A stretch of DNA of 8,136 nucleotides, from the NCBI GenBank assembly GCA_947652805.1, contig CANTEM010000043.1, positions 1 to 8,136 of the forward strand. The letters are read 5' to 3'. Below, piece after piece: positions 1 through 6,473 of this stretch; the stretch's first letter is position 1, and every line of letters begins with the position of its first letter. The position numbers were made by a program, and so were the translations under genes. The notes beneath the pieces were generated by a model. The model made no database searches and had not been told where the DNA came from. It was given only the letters and a program-made list of their open reading frames with translations. This stretch comes from an uncultured Clostridia bacterium. GTDB taxonomy: Bacteria > Bacillota > Clostridia > Oscillospirales > CAG-272.

Positions 1-642
1 TCCCAGACCCCATGGACTGTTCCATTTCAGTTCCTGATCGTCAAATTTGGATTTGGTGAACCACAGGACGAAATCTGCCTTATTTTTTTTATTATCGTCC
101 TTTTCTACACCTTCCCGCACGCCTTCCTGCAAATCATCCTCCTGGAAGTTGTGGAAAACATTATATTGGGAAATTGTGGAGGTATCAAAATATACGTTGC
201 CGCCGGCAATATAAGCATGGCCGTCTGCCAGCAGCTTTTTGATGACTTTAATAAATTCACCGATACATTTTGTGGCAGGCTCCACAACATCGGGGCGGCG
301 GATATTCAGCTTTTTGCAGTCGGCAAAAAATGCGTCTGTGTAATACTGGGCAATTTCCAAAACGGTTTTTTTCTCCCGTTTTGCGCCTTTCAGCATTTTA
401 TCTTCACCGGTATCCGCATCACTGGTAAGATGTCCCACATCGGTAATATTCATAACCCGCTTTACATCCAGTCCGGTATAGCGGAGATATTTTTCCAGCA
501 CATCCTCCATAATATAGGTGCGCAGGTTGCCGATATGGGCATAATGATAGACAGTGGGACCGCAGGTATACATGGAAACCTTGCCGGGGGTGCGGGGGAT
601 AAAATCTTCTTTTTCGCGGGTAAGAGTGTTATAGAGCTTCAT
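1..642 (-). CDS. cysS: Cysteinyl-tRNA synthetase, N-terminal part (cut by window edge)
   Basis: Class I aminoacyl-tRNA synthetase that charges tRNA-Cys with cysteine in the cytoplasm. The 214 visible codons start at ATG 642 and run off the window at position 1, so the C-terminal half is missing. Visible marks are TCGPTVY at residues 26-32 (Cys27 is the expected first zinc ligand), the class I signature as HIGN at 36-39 followed by LRTY, NITDVGH at 65-71, and the late catalytic-domain stretch DFVLW...WNSPWG at 190-212. HIGN instead of HIGH is, as I recall, normal in one branch of bacterial CysRS and not a defect. An AAAGGA ribosome binding site lies about 8 nt upstream, inside the end of the preceding CPBP gene. 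The start codon overlaps that gene's stop codon (ATGA, 639-642), suggesting translational coupling. cysE lies further upstream on the same strand, matching the known cysE-cysS linkage of Firmicutes. Confidence 0.97.
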   Translation of the reverse strand, partial: MKLYNTLTREKEDFIPRTPGKVSMYTCGPTVYHYAHIGNLRTYIMEDVLEKYLRYTGLDVKRVMNITDVGHLTSDADTGEDKMLKGAKREKKTVLEIAQYYTDAFFADCKKLNIRRPDVVEPATKCIGEFIKVIKKLLADGHAYIAGGNVYFDTSTISQYNVFHNFQEDDLQEGVREGVEKDDNKKNKADFVLWFTKSKFDDQELKWNSPWGLG

Positions 643-1592
643 GAAGGATTCCTTTCCGAATGGGAATTTTTATGGATTTTTGCCGTGTCAGATTCTTTTC
701 TGGATATATAATACATTCCAAAGAGAAATACAGCAATGGAAATGAAAAACAGGGAATATGCAAGCATACTGGATTTGATCAGCATAGCAAGATAGCTAAA
801 GCAGTTAAAAGCGATATGGAATAGGATAGAGGGCAAAATGGATTGATATTTTTCAAATAAAAATGCCATTAAAAATCCAATCAGGGAGGCATAAACAAAT
901 TGCATCCAATTCATATGGGCGGCGCCGAATATGAAAGCGGAGAGGATTTGCGCAGCTGCTACAGGCATAGCCCGGCGCAGGCGGGTGTAAATCAGTCCAC
1001 GGAAAACGACTTCTTCCAAAATCGGCGTAACAATTCCCACACAAAGCACTTCCATAAAAAAGCTTCCGCCGCCAAAGGCAAGGGTATAGTATTCGTTATT
1101 AGAAGTGCTTGCTTCTTCAATAGCAGGAAAAAAAAGGGTAAGGAGAGAAATTGCTACCACTACAATTATTTGCGCAGAAGCGCCTAAAGCGAGAGAAGCA
1201 GTTCCGGCAGAGGGAGAAATTTTTGCAAGGGAAATTTCTTTTCCGAAACGCTTGCCCCGGAGGGTATAAAACAGAAAATAGATTAAAATGAGGAGCAAAG
1301 CAGAACAAATAGAAATCAAAGCGAAATATTTGGAAAAGGTGCTCCAATAGTTGTGGGTATAAATAACTATATCAATGGAATAAGGGAGAGAGCTTTGAAT
1401 GCAGAAAGAATACAATAAAACTGCGCCGTTTTGCACAACAAACATGGCTCCATAGATAAAAAGCGCGTACATTAAGGAAAGGAGAAACGCACCAGCGGGA
1501 GATCGCTTGGGCTGCGGTGCGCCGCACGCTGCACAGAACCGATCCTTTGTCTGCACGCCCGGATTTCCGCAATAATGACATTTGTATTGCAT
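639..1592 (-). CDS. Zinc-ribbon CPBP-family intramembrane protease-like protein
   Basis: A 317-residue polytopic membrane protein. The N-terminus carries a zinc-ribbon-like knuckle (C5-x2-C8 and C20-x2-C23). Hydrophobic segments follow at about 33-65, 85-110, 135-157, 175-192, 210-225, 235-248, 252-272 and 277-297. The three CPBP (Abi/Rce1-like, PF02517) motifs are intact: EEVVFR at 193-198 (EExxxR), FGAAH at 222-226 (FxxxH) and HIAFN at 259-263 (HxxxN). These are the expected catalytic glutamates, histidines and asparagine of a glutamate-type intramembrane protease. The substrate cannot be told; relatives process prenylated proteins or peptides, or give bacteriocin self-immunity. I chose ATG 1592 because AGAAGGG lies about 5 nt upstream; the frame stays open to a TTG at 1622, which lacks such a site. 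The gene ends in an ATGA overlap with cysS, so the two are probably translated together. Family is certain from the motifs; role is unknown. Confidence 0.9.
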   Translation of the reverse strand: MQYKCHYCGNPGVQTKDRFCAACGAPQPKRSPAGAFLLSLMYALFIYGAMFVVQNGAVLLYSFCIQSSLPYSIDIVIYTHNYWSTFSKYFALISICSALLLILIYFLFYTLRGKRFGKEISLAKISPSAGTASLALGASAQIIVVVAISLLTLFFPAIEEASTSNNEYYTLAFGGGSFFMEVLCVGIVTPILEEVVFRGLIYTRLRRAMPVAAAQILSAFIFGAAHMNWMQFVYASLIGFLMAFLFEKYQSILPSILFHIAFNCFSYLAMLIKSSMLAYSLFFISIAVFLFGMYYISRKESDTAKIHKNSHSERNPS

Positions 1593-1616
1593 TCTATCCC
1601 TTCTTTCATAAAAAAA

Positions 1617-1640
1617 TTCCAATTATTGGAAAATATTGTA
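1617..1640 (-). promoter_or_regulatory. Possible promoter/operator upstream of the CPBP gene
   Basis: On the minus strand TACAAT (1640-1635) resembles a -10 box. It is followed at once by a perfect 15-bp inverted repeat, TTCCAAT-A-ATTGGAA (1631-1617), and a run of seven T. No good -35 hexamer is visible at 16-18 bp. The palindrome would cover the transcription start and could be an operator; alternatively the short AT-rich stem with its T run is a weak terminator. Weak evidence. Confidence 0.25.
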
Positions 1641-1671
1641 GGGTTTCCAGCTGGAGCTTACACATGCTTTA

Positions 1672-1818
1672 TAAGCCTCCCTTGTGTAAAGGGAGGTGGC
1701 TTGCCGTTAGGCAAGACGGAGGGATTGTAAGACTGTCGATTTGTAAATCATTCAAAATGATAGTAGAGACAATCCCTCACCCGCTTCGCGGGAGCTCCCT
1801 TTGCTGGAGGGAGCCTTA
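1672..1818. repeat. Family 1 palindromic MITE-like element, copy A
   Basis: A 147-bp non-coding element between cysE and the CPBP gene. Its ends are inverted: TAAGCCTCCC on the left, and GGGAGCCTTA on the right, which reads TAAGGCTCCC in reverse. Each arm has two hairpins. Left: CCTCCCTT/AAGGGAGG with loop GTGTA, then CTTGCC/GGCAAG. Right: CCCGC/GCGGG, then GCTCCCT/AGGGAGC. Inside them GAGGGATTGT (1720-1729) pairs with ACAATCCCTC near 1770-1779. The same plan recurs at 7498-7650. No reading frame is evident and I cannot define a target-site duplication. Neither outer hairpin has a good T run, so read-through from cysE to the CPBP gene remains possible. Confidence 0.85.
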
Positions 1819-1850
1819 GGAAGTGTGTTCAAACTCGCACACAGTAAGAC

Positions 1851-2573
1851 TTACTTTTTCCCTTCCAATTCTGCAAGGCGCTGCTCCAGAATTTGCAGAC
1901 TATGCCGCACAGAACAAAGCTCCTGTGCAACCGGGTCGGGAATATGCACCTGGTCTAAATCCATAGGATCTACTTTATTCCCGTCTCTGCGTACTACATG
2001 CGCAGGAATACCTACTGCTGTACAGTTTTCCGGTACGGGGCCCAATACAACTGCACCGGCGGCGATTTTCGCGCCGTCGCCTACGGTGAAATTGCCAAGC
2101 ACCTTTGCCCCTGCCCCTACCATTACGTTATTTCCAAGAGTAGGATGCCGCTTACCGGTGTCTTTTCCGGTACCGCCCAGGGTCACACCCTGATATAAGG
2201 TACAGTTGTCGCCAATGATTGTGGTTTCGCCGATTACAACGCCGCTGCCGTGGTCGATAAACAAACCGTGCCCAATGGTTGCGCCGGGATGAATTTCAAT
2301 CCCGGTAAGAAAGCGGGCTGCCTGGGATACAAAGCGGGCGCTGGTGTATTTCTTTTTCCGGTACAGCCGGTTGGACATCCGGTATGCAAGGAGGGCATGA
2401 AATCCGGAATAAAGAAAAGCAGCCTCCGCCCGGCTTTTTACAGCCGGGTCACGATCGCAGATTGCGTCTATATCCCGCCCGGCTTCCTTTACAAAATTCT
2501 GTACGCCACGGCTGATGCTTCCAAAGGACGCATCCCATGCTTTTTTATTGATAGAGATTTTTATTTTACCCAT
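1851..2573 (-). CDS. cysE: Serine O-acetyltransferase (EpsC/CysE type)
   Basis: Transfers acetyl from acetyl-CoA to L-serine, giving O-acetylserine, the first committed step of cysteine synthesis in the cytoplasm. The 240-residue protein has the family's short N-terminal helical part (about 30-90, with DRDPAVKSR at 40-48). A left-handed beta-helix of hexapeptide repeats follows: TGIEIHPGATIG at 90-101, FIDHGSGVVIGET at 105-117 with the expected catalytic His108, the QGVTLGGTGK loop at 128-137, KRHP at 141-144, then GAGAKVLGN and AAGAVVLGPVP. The last 40 residues are charged and probably helical, and differ from the C-terminal tail by which enterobacterial CysE binds cysteine synthase. Start ATG 2573 has AGGG 8 nt upstream. 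It lies 73 bp after the MORN gene on the same strand, with no clear terminator and no T-box leader between. With cysS downstream this is the familiar cysE-cysS linkage. Confidence 0.97.
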   Translation of the reverse strand: MGKIKISINKKAWDASFGSISRGVQNFVKEAGRDIDAICDRDPAVKSRAEAAFLYSGFHALLAYRMSNRLYRKKKYTSARFVSQAARFLTGIEIHPGATIGHGLFIDHGSGVVIGETTIIGDNCTLYQGVTLGGTGKDTGKRHPTLGNNVMVGAGAKVLGNFTVGDGAKIAAGAVVLGPVPENCTAVGIPAHVVRRDGNKVDPMDLDQVHIPDPVAQELCSVRHSLQILEQRLAELEGKK

Positions 2574-2646
2574 TCAAATTACCCTGCTTTCGTTGGCTTA
2601 AAAGGAAGCTTTCACTTCTGTCAGTATATGCGGAAAAGAAGCAGTC

Positions 2647-3507
2647 TCATTCCTGCGGTGCAGAGGTGTTCGTATCTGCCTGGACGATCAGCCCATCCTC
2701 AAAGTAGCCGGTATAGGTTCTGCCGTCCGGCCAGGTATAGGTGCCTTGTCCCCAAAGGGTGTTGTTCTGGAATGCTCCTGTATATACCTCGCCACTGGGC
2801 CAGGTATAGGTACCCTGTCCCCAGCGCTGGTCCGCTAAAAATTCCCCTTCGTATACGCCGCCGTCGGCGTATTTATAGATTCCTTTGCCTTCCTTTGCGC
2901 CTTTCACATAAGCGCCTTCGTAGGATGCGCCGTCCGCCATGGTGTGCACCCCTTCCCCGTCCTTCAGATCATCCTTGAAGGTGCCGGTATAAACGCTGCC
3001 GTCCGCCCAGGTGTAAGTGCCCTGTCCGGACTTGTTGCCGTTTTCATATTCGCCCTCGTACACGTCTCCGTTTGCAAAGGTACACACGCCCTGTCCGTGC
3101 TGGCGATCTTCGTAAAATTCCCCTTCGTATACATCCCCGTTGTCCCGGGTCAGCTTGCCGGTACCGTGCTTCACAAGGTGTTTTACTTCCCCTTCATATA
3201 CATCCCCGTTGGAGTATTCCAGGGTTTTATTTTCTGCATTGTATTTGGCGGTAAGCCCCTTCACCGCACTGTCTCCGCCGTAGGAAATCTGTCCTGTGGC
3301 GGGCATGCCGTCGCTGTTCAAAACTCCCACAAAGGATACGGAAAATCCGGTATCAAAGCGGTATTTCACATACCGGATACCGAAAAGATATAAAACCCCT
3401 AGAATCAGCAAAATGCTCACCAGAATAGAAACGCCGATGATGATCAAATTGGTGCGGGTTTGAAAGCCTGTTTTCATTTTACGTTTGTTTTGCTTTGGCT
3501 GGGACAT
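2647..3507 (-). CDS. Membrane-anchored MORN-repeat protein
   Basis: A 286-residue protein of unknown role. It begins with a basic stretch (SQPKQNKRKMKTGFQTRTN), then one strong membrane segment at about 21-46. A linker of about 55 residues follows, then seven complete 23-residue MORN repeats and one partial repeat at about 102-272. Each unit follows the pattern DVYEGEF...GQGTYTWADG. The basic N-terminus predicts cytoplasm-in topology, placing the MORN array outside the membrane. Eukaryotic MORN arrays mediate membrane or protein contacts and add no enzymatic activity by themselves; bacterial ones are little characterised. Start choice is uncertain: ATG 3507 has AAAGG about 13 nt upstream, whereas an in-frame GTG at 3519 is too close to that site, so I prefer the ATG. 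The gene follows the 190-aa membrane protein by 35 bp and probably shares its transcript. Confidence 0.88.
   Translation of the reverse strand: MSQPKQNKRKMKTGFQTRTNLIIIGVSILVSILLILGVLYLFGIRYVKYRFDTGFSVSFVGVLNSDGMPATGQISYGGDSAVKGLTAKYNAENKTLEYSNGDVYEGEVKHLVKHGTGKLTRDNGDVYEGEFYEDRQHGQGVCTFANGDVYEGEYENGNKSGQGTYTWADGSVYTGTFKDDLKDGEGVHTMADGASYEGAYVKGAKEGKGIYKYADGGVYEGEFLADQRWGQGTYTWPSGEVYTGAFQNNTLWGQGTYTWPDGRTYTGYFEDGLIVQADTNTSAPQE
2692..3204 (-). repeat. Tandem 69-bp MORN-coding repeats
   Basis: In-frame tandem repeats with a 69-bp period (23 codons): seven full units and one partial. Most units have diverged. The two nearest the 3' end of the gene still share 24 of 26 bases in the stretches 2729-2754 and 2798-2823, exactly one period apart. 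This suggests recent unit duplication or gene conversion in that part of the array. Confidence 0.85.
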
Positions 3508-3542
3508 AGGTATGACCACACCTTTCTTTGGAATTGCAGGGG

Positions 3543-4115
3543 CTACAGATTTTTAAACATCGTGATTGCGTTGTCGATCATCTGCAAAAGCTCCGGAATA
3601 AAAAAAGTAGCAAGCACAGCGATGACAAGAAGAATCAGTCCGCCAATCAAAATCCAGATCGGCGCGTTTCCCCTTTTGTCATAGCGAACCTCGGCATGAT
3701 ACTTTTTTTCCTCCGGCACATACAGCCGTGCTGTCGTCAGATCCAGCTTTGGCTTTGGCAATGCCGATCCGGTAAAGAACCGGCGCAGTAGGGCGATCCA
3801 TTTTTTTTCCTGTTTTTGCGAGAGCAGGCACTCCTCCGGATTTGCAATGGAAACACATTTGCGCAGAACCGTTCCGTCCCGGAGAGCACGTTGCATGCCC
3901 CAAGCAGGACGTCCCAGTTCGTACAGGGTTTTGCCGTTCTCCGGCGACAAACACGCTGCTGCAAGGAGCGCGCGGACCACAGCGCCAAGATACCATTTAT
4001 TATATACGGAGGCAATGCCGCCGATAAGGATACCCGCGTACAGCCCCCATATGATCAGGGTAAGGGATATGGTAGAATTCTCAAATGAAAAATTCGCATA
4101 TACGTCCAGCAGCAT
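3543..4115 (-). CDS. Hypothetical two-segment membrane protein (190 aa)
   Basis: I do not recognise a family. The 190-residue protein has a hydrophobic segment at about 15-38 (ISLTLIIWGLYAGILIGG), a weaker one at about 43-56, and a strong C-terminal one at about 151-174. Between them lies a basic polar region (about 57-150) with several short Lys/Arg clusters and two conspicuous cysteines (Cys87, Cys96). The basic loop predicts a cytoplasmic location for this central part, with both ends outside. No catalytic motif is visible. Start ATG 4115 is set by a strong AGGAGG 6 nt upstream; the frame stays open to 4178, but those codons lie in repeat-derived sequence before the ribosome binding site. 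It lies 107 bp after serS and 35 bp before the MORN gene, so it probably shares a transcript, and perhaps a function, with the MORN protein. Confidence 0.8.
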   Translation of the reverse strand: MLLDVYANFSFENSTISLTLIIWGLYAGILIGGIASVYNKWYLGAVVRALLAAACLSPENGKTLYELGRPAWGMQRALRDGTVLRKCVSIANPEECLLSQKQEKKWIALLRRFFTGSALPKPKLDLTTARLYVPEEKKYHAEVRYDKRGNAPIWILIGGLILLVIAVLATFFIPELLQMIDNAITMFKNL

Positions 4116-4150
4116 ATCGTACCTCCTGTAAAAAAATTTGCACAAGCTTT

Positions 4151-4212
4151 GTAAGGCTCCCGCGTACAGCCCCCGCACTTCCTAAGCCTCCCTTGTGAAA
4201 AGGGAGCTTTTT
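4151..4212. repeat. Family 1 repeat relic with terminator-like hairpin, copy C
   Basis: The serS to 190-aa-gene spacer holds a shortened relative of the family 1 element. One outer hairpin, CTCCCTT/AAGGGAG with loop GTGAA (4188-4206), is complete. GTAAGGCTCCCGCG at 4151-4164 resembles the opposite end, and the middle with GAGGGATTGT is gone. On the plus strand the hairpin is followed by C and five T (to 4212), a good intrinsic terminator shape. On the minus strand, the direction of serS, it is followed by CTTAGGAAG and would terminate poorly. Whether serS transcription ends here is open. Confidence 0.6.
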
Positions 4213-4222
4213 ACGTTTGTTT

Positions 4223-5509
4223 TCAGTCTTTCTTCAGAATATCCGTACCAAGATATTTTTGAAGGACTTCCGGTACGGAGACGCTACCGTCCGCGTTCTG
4301 ATTCTGTTCCACAATTGCAGGCAGAATCCGGCTGGTTGCAAGTCCGGAGCCATTCAGCGTATGGACAAATTCCGTTGCGCCGCCGCCATCCCGTTTAAAG
4401 CGGATGCTTCCTCGGCGCGCCTGGTAATCCCGGGCGTTGGAAACGGAAGAAACTTCTTTATATCCATCCATGGAAGGAATGTGGATTTCAATATCATAGG
4501 TTCGTGCCATTGATGCGGAGCAGTCTGCGGCGGCAAGCTTTACAGTGCGGAAATGGAAGCCCAGTCCCTTAACCAACGCTTCTGCTTTTCCTACAAGCTC
4601 TTCAAAGGCCGCGTCGGAGTCTTCCGGGCGGGTATACTGCACCATTTCAACCTTGTTGAATTGATGTCCCCGTACCATGCCCCGTTCGTCCGTCCGGTAA
4701 GAACCGGCTTCTCTCCGGAAGCAGGGGGTATAGGAAATATATTTCCGGGGCAGGTCTGCCTCGGTGAGAATCTCATCCCGGTGGAGGGATACAAGGGCTG
4801 TTTCCGCGGTAGGCAGCATAAAACGGCGGCGTTCGTCCTCCGCAGTTTCCAGCCAGTATACTTCATCCTTGAATTTGGGGAACTGCCCTGCGGTGAGTCC
4901 GCATTCGTAGCCCAGCATATGGGGTACCAGCACCAGCTCGTATCCGTCGGATATGTGGGTGTCAATAAAGTAATTCAGCAGCGCCCATTCCAGCCGGGCG
5001 CCCATGCCCCGGTAGATCCAGAAGCCGTTGCCGGACAGCTTGGTTCCCCGTTTATAGTCGATCAGACCTAAATCGGTACACAGATCCACATGGTTTTTCG
5101 GTTCAAAATCAAAGTGGTGAGGCTCTCCGAAATAACGGATCGGTTCGTTGTTTTCTTTTCCGCCGGGGGCAAGATCCGGATCGGGCAGATTGGGCAGTCC
5201 TAAAAGGAGATTATTATATTCCGCTTCCACTTGCGCCAGCTTTTCATCGTTCGCTTTGATCTGTGCGGACAGCTCCTTCATTGCTACAAAAACAGGGGAA
5301 GGATCCTTACCTTCCTTTTTCATTTGGGGAATCTGCTTGGTGGCGCGGTTCTGCTCCGCCTTCTTTGCCTCGTTTTCGCTTATCATTTCCCGGCGCTGTA
5401 CGTCTAATTCTACAATACGCGCAATATCGTCCTTTGCGTCTGTTCCTTTTGCCGCCAGACGGCGGACGATTTCTTCCGGATTTTCCCGGATCAGTTTGAT
5501 GTCAAGCAT
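4223..5509 (-). CDS. serS: Seryl-tRNA synthetase
   Basis: Class II synthetase charging tRNA-Ser with serine, a cytoplasmic homodimer. The 428 residues match the family's normal length. An N-terminal antiparallel coiled coil (about 27-103, rich in Glu, Lys and Ala) binds the long variable arm of tRNA-Ser. The catalytic part shows PTAE at 233-236 with LHRDEIL at 242-248, motif 2 as CFRREAGS at 263-270 followed by RGMVRGHQFNKVE, and motif 3 around NGSGLATSR at 386-394. Start ATG 5509 is preceded by TAGGAG with about 8 nt spacing. parB ends 38 bp upstream on the same strand and no T-box leader fits in that gap, so serS is probably read from the parA-parB transcript or a small local promoter. The parB-serS linkage is familiar from clostridial chromosomes. 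The gene looks complete. Confidence 0.98.
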   Translation of the reverse strand: MLDIKLIRENPEEIVRRLAAKGTDAKDDIARIVELDVQRREMISENEAKKAEQNRATKQIPQMKKEGKDPSPVFVAMKELSAQIKANDEKLAQVEAEYNNLLLGLPNLPDPDLAPGGKENNEPIRYFGEPHHFDFEPKNHVDLCTDLGLIDYKRGTKLSGNGFWIYRGMGARLEWALLNYFIDTHISDGYELVLVPHMLGYECGLTAGQFPKFKDEVYWLETAEDERRRFMLPTAETALVSLHRDEILTEADLPRKYISYTPCFRREAGSYRTDERGMVRGHQFNKVEMVQYTRPEDSDAAFEELVGKAEALVKGLGFHFRTVKLAAADCSASMARTYDIEIHIPSMDGYKEVSSVSNARDYQARRGSIRFKRDGGGATEFVHTLNGSGLATSRILPAIVEQNQNADGSVSVPEVLQKYLGTDILKKD

Positions 5510-5547
5510 GGTTGCAACTCCTAATACGTTATATTGAAATATAGTTT

Positions 5548-6420
5548 TTATTCTTCCGTGATTTTCTTACCGCATACCGTTTCCAGCAAGGTTTCCAAAT
5601 CGGTTTCATCAGAAAATTCGATAGACAGGGTTTTTCTGCCGCCTTTGGTGGATATCCGGCACCACCGTCCCGTAAGACCTGTGACCTTGTGCTCCAGCTC
5701 CGCCACATAATCCACCTGCACTCCCGTTTCCTTGGGAGCGGGTACAGGGCGCTGTTTATTTTGGGCTTTTACGGCGGCTTCCGTCTCCCGCACAGACAGA
5801 TTCCGGGCAACGATCCGTTGTGCCAGGGCTTCAATGCCGTCTCTGTCCCGGAGTCCCAGCAGTGCCCGGCAGTGCCCAGCACTCAGTCTGCCGTCCTGAA
5901 GCATGACTGCGATGCATTCCGGAAGATCCAGCAGGCGGAGGGAATTGGCAATGGCGCTGCGAGATTTCCCCAGCCGGCCTGCCACTTCCTCTTGGGTCAA
6001 GTCAAACTGGGCAAGGAGAGTTTGATATGCCTGGGCTTCTTCATAGGGATTGAGATCCTCCCGCTGGAGGTTCTCAATCAGGGCAAGCTGCGCTGTGCGC
6101 AGATCGTCCGCTTCCAGAAGCAGGGCGGGGATTTCCGTCAGACCTGCCAGCTTGGACGCACGCCAACGCCGTTCTCCGGCGATAATCTGATACAGTCCGT
6201 TTTGTCCCTCTCGCACCAAAATCGGTTGCAGCACGCCGTTTGCAGCAATGGAATCCGCAAGCTGAGACAGTGCTTCCGGATCAAAATGCTGCCGGGGCTG
6301 GTCGCTTTTCGGCTCTACCTGGGAAAGACGCAGCTTGATGACGCTGTCCTGGGGCTGATCCGGCGTGTTGTCGGAAAAAATCATATCAAGTCCTCTGCCG
6401 AGGGCAGGTTTTTTTGCCAT
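5548..6420 (-). CDS. parB: Chromosome-partitioning protein ParB (Spo0J family)
   Basis: CTP-dependent DNA clamp that loads at parS sites near the origin, spreads, and works with ParA/Soj and SMC in origin segregation. The 290-residue length is typical. The start MAKKPALGRGLDMIF matches the usual ParB opening, a basic ParA-interacting tip. The nucleotide-binding domain shows QPRQHFD at 41-47, GVLQPILVR at 62-70, the GERRWRAS box at 82-89 and ENLQREDLNPYEEAQAY at 116-132. A helix-turn-helix follows at about 141-165 (LTQEEVAGRLGKSRSAIAN). A small C-terminal dimerisation domain covers about 235-290. Start ATG 6420 has GGAGG 5 nt upstream. A 214-bp gap holding a palindromic element separates it from parA; in most relatives the two genes are nearly adjacent. 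Confidence 0.97.
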   Translation of the reverse strand: MAKKPALGRGLDMIFSDNTPDQPQDSVIKLRLSQVEPKSDQPRQHFDPEALSQLADSIAANGVLQPILVREGQNGLYQIIAGERRWRASKLAGLTEIPALLLEADDLRTAQLALIENLQREDLNPYEEAQAYQTLLAQFDLTQEEVAGRLGKSRSAIANSLRLLDLPECIAVMLQDGRLSAGHCRALLGLRDRDGIEALAQRIVARNLSVRETEAAVKAQNKQRPVPAPKETGVQVDYVAELEHKVTGLTGRWCRISTKGGRKTLSIEFSDETDLETLLETVCGKKITEE

Positions 6421-6473
6421 GGATACCTCCGTTTTTCATTATGGGGAAAGAAGCGAAAAATGTTTGTTTATTT

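Noticed and set aside
36..39. HIGN in place of HIGH in CysRS (residues 36-39) as a lost active site
   Set aside because: The surrounding CGPTVYxxAHIGNLRTY pattern is, as far as I recall, standard for one branch of bacterial CysRS, so it is not a defect. The numbers given are residues of the protein encoded at 642-1.
151..711. 186-codon open frame on the plus strand opposite cysS
   Set aside because: It is a mirror of the cysS coding sequence with no recognisable domain and no good ribosome binding site.
1593..1622. Longer CPBP protein starting at a TTG at 1622
   Set aside because: The extra ten codons cover the AGAAGGG ribosome binding site of ATG 1592 and the TTG has no such site of its own.
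2250..2978. 242-codon open frame on the plus strand opposite cysE and the MORN gene
   Set aside because: It spans two real genes and their spacer on the other strand, and its low-complexity Arg/Pro-rich end mirrors the MORN repeats.
4116..4178. Upstream start at 4178 for the 190-aa membrane protein
   Set aside because: These 21 codons lie in repeat-derived sequence and include the AGGAGG that serves ATG 4115; the GLYAG-like peptide arises from the 16-bp duplication.
5510..5547. T-box leader in front of serS
   Set aside because: Only 38 bp separate parB and serS, too short for a T-box; none is visible before cysE or cysS either.
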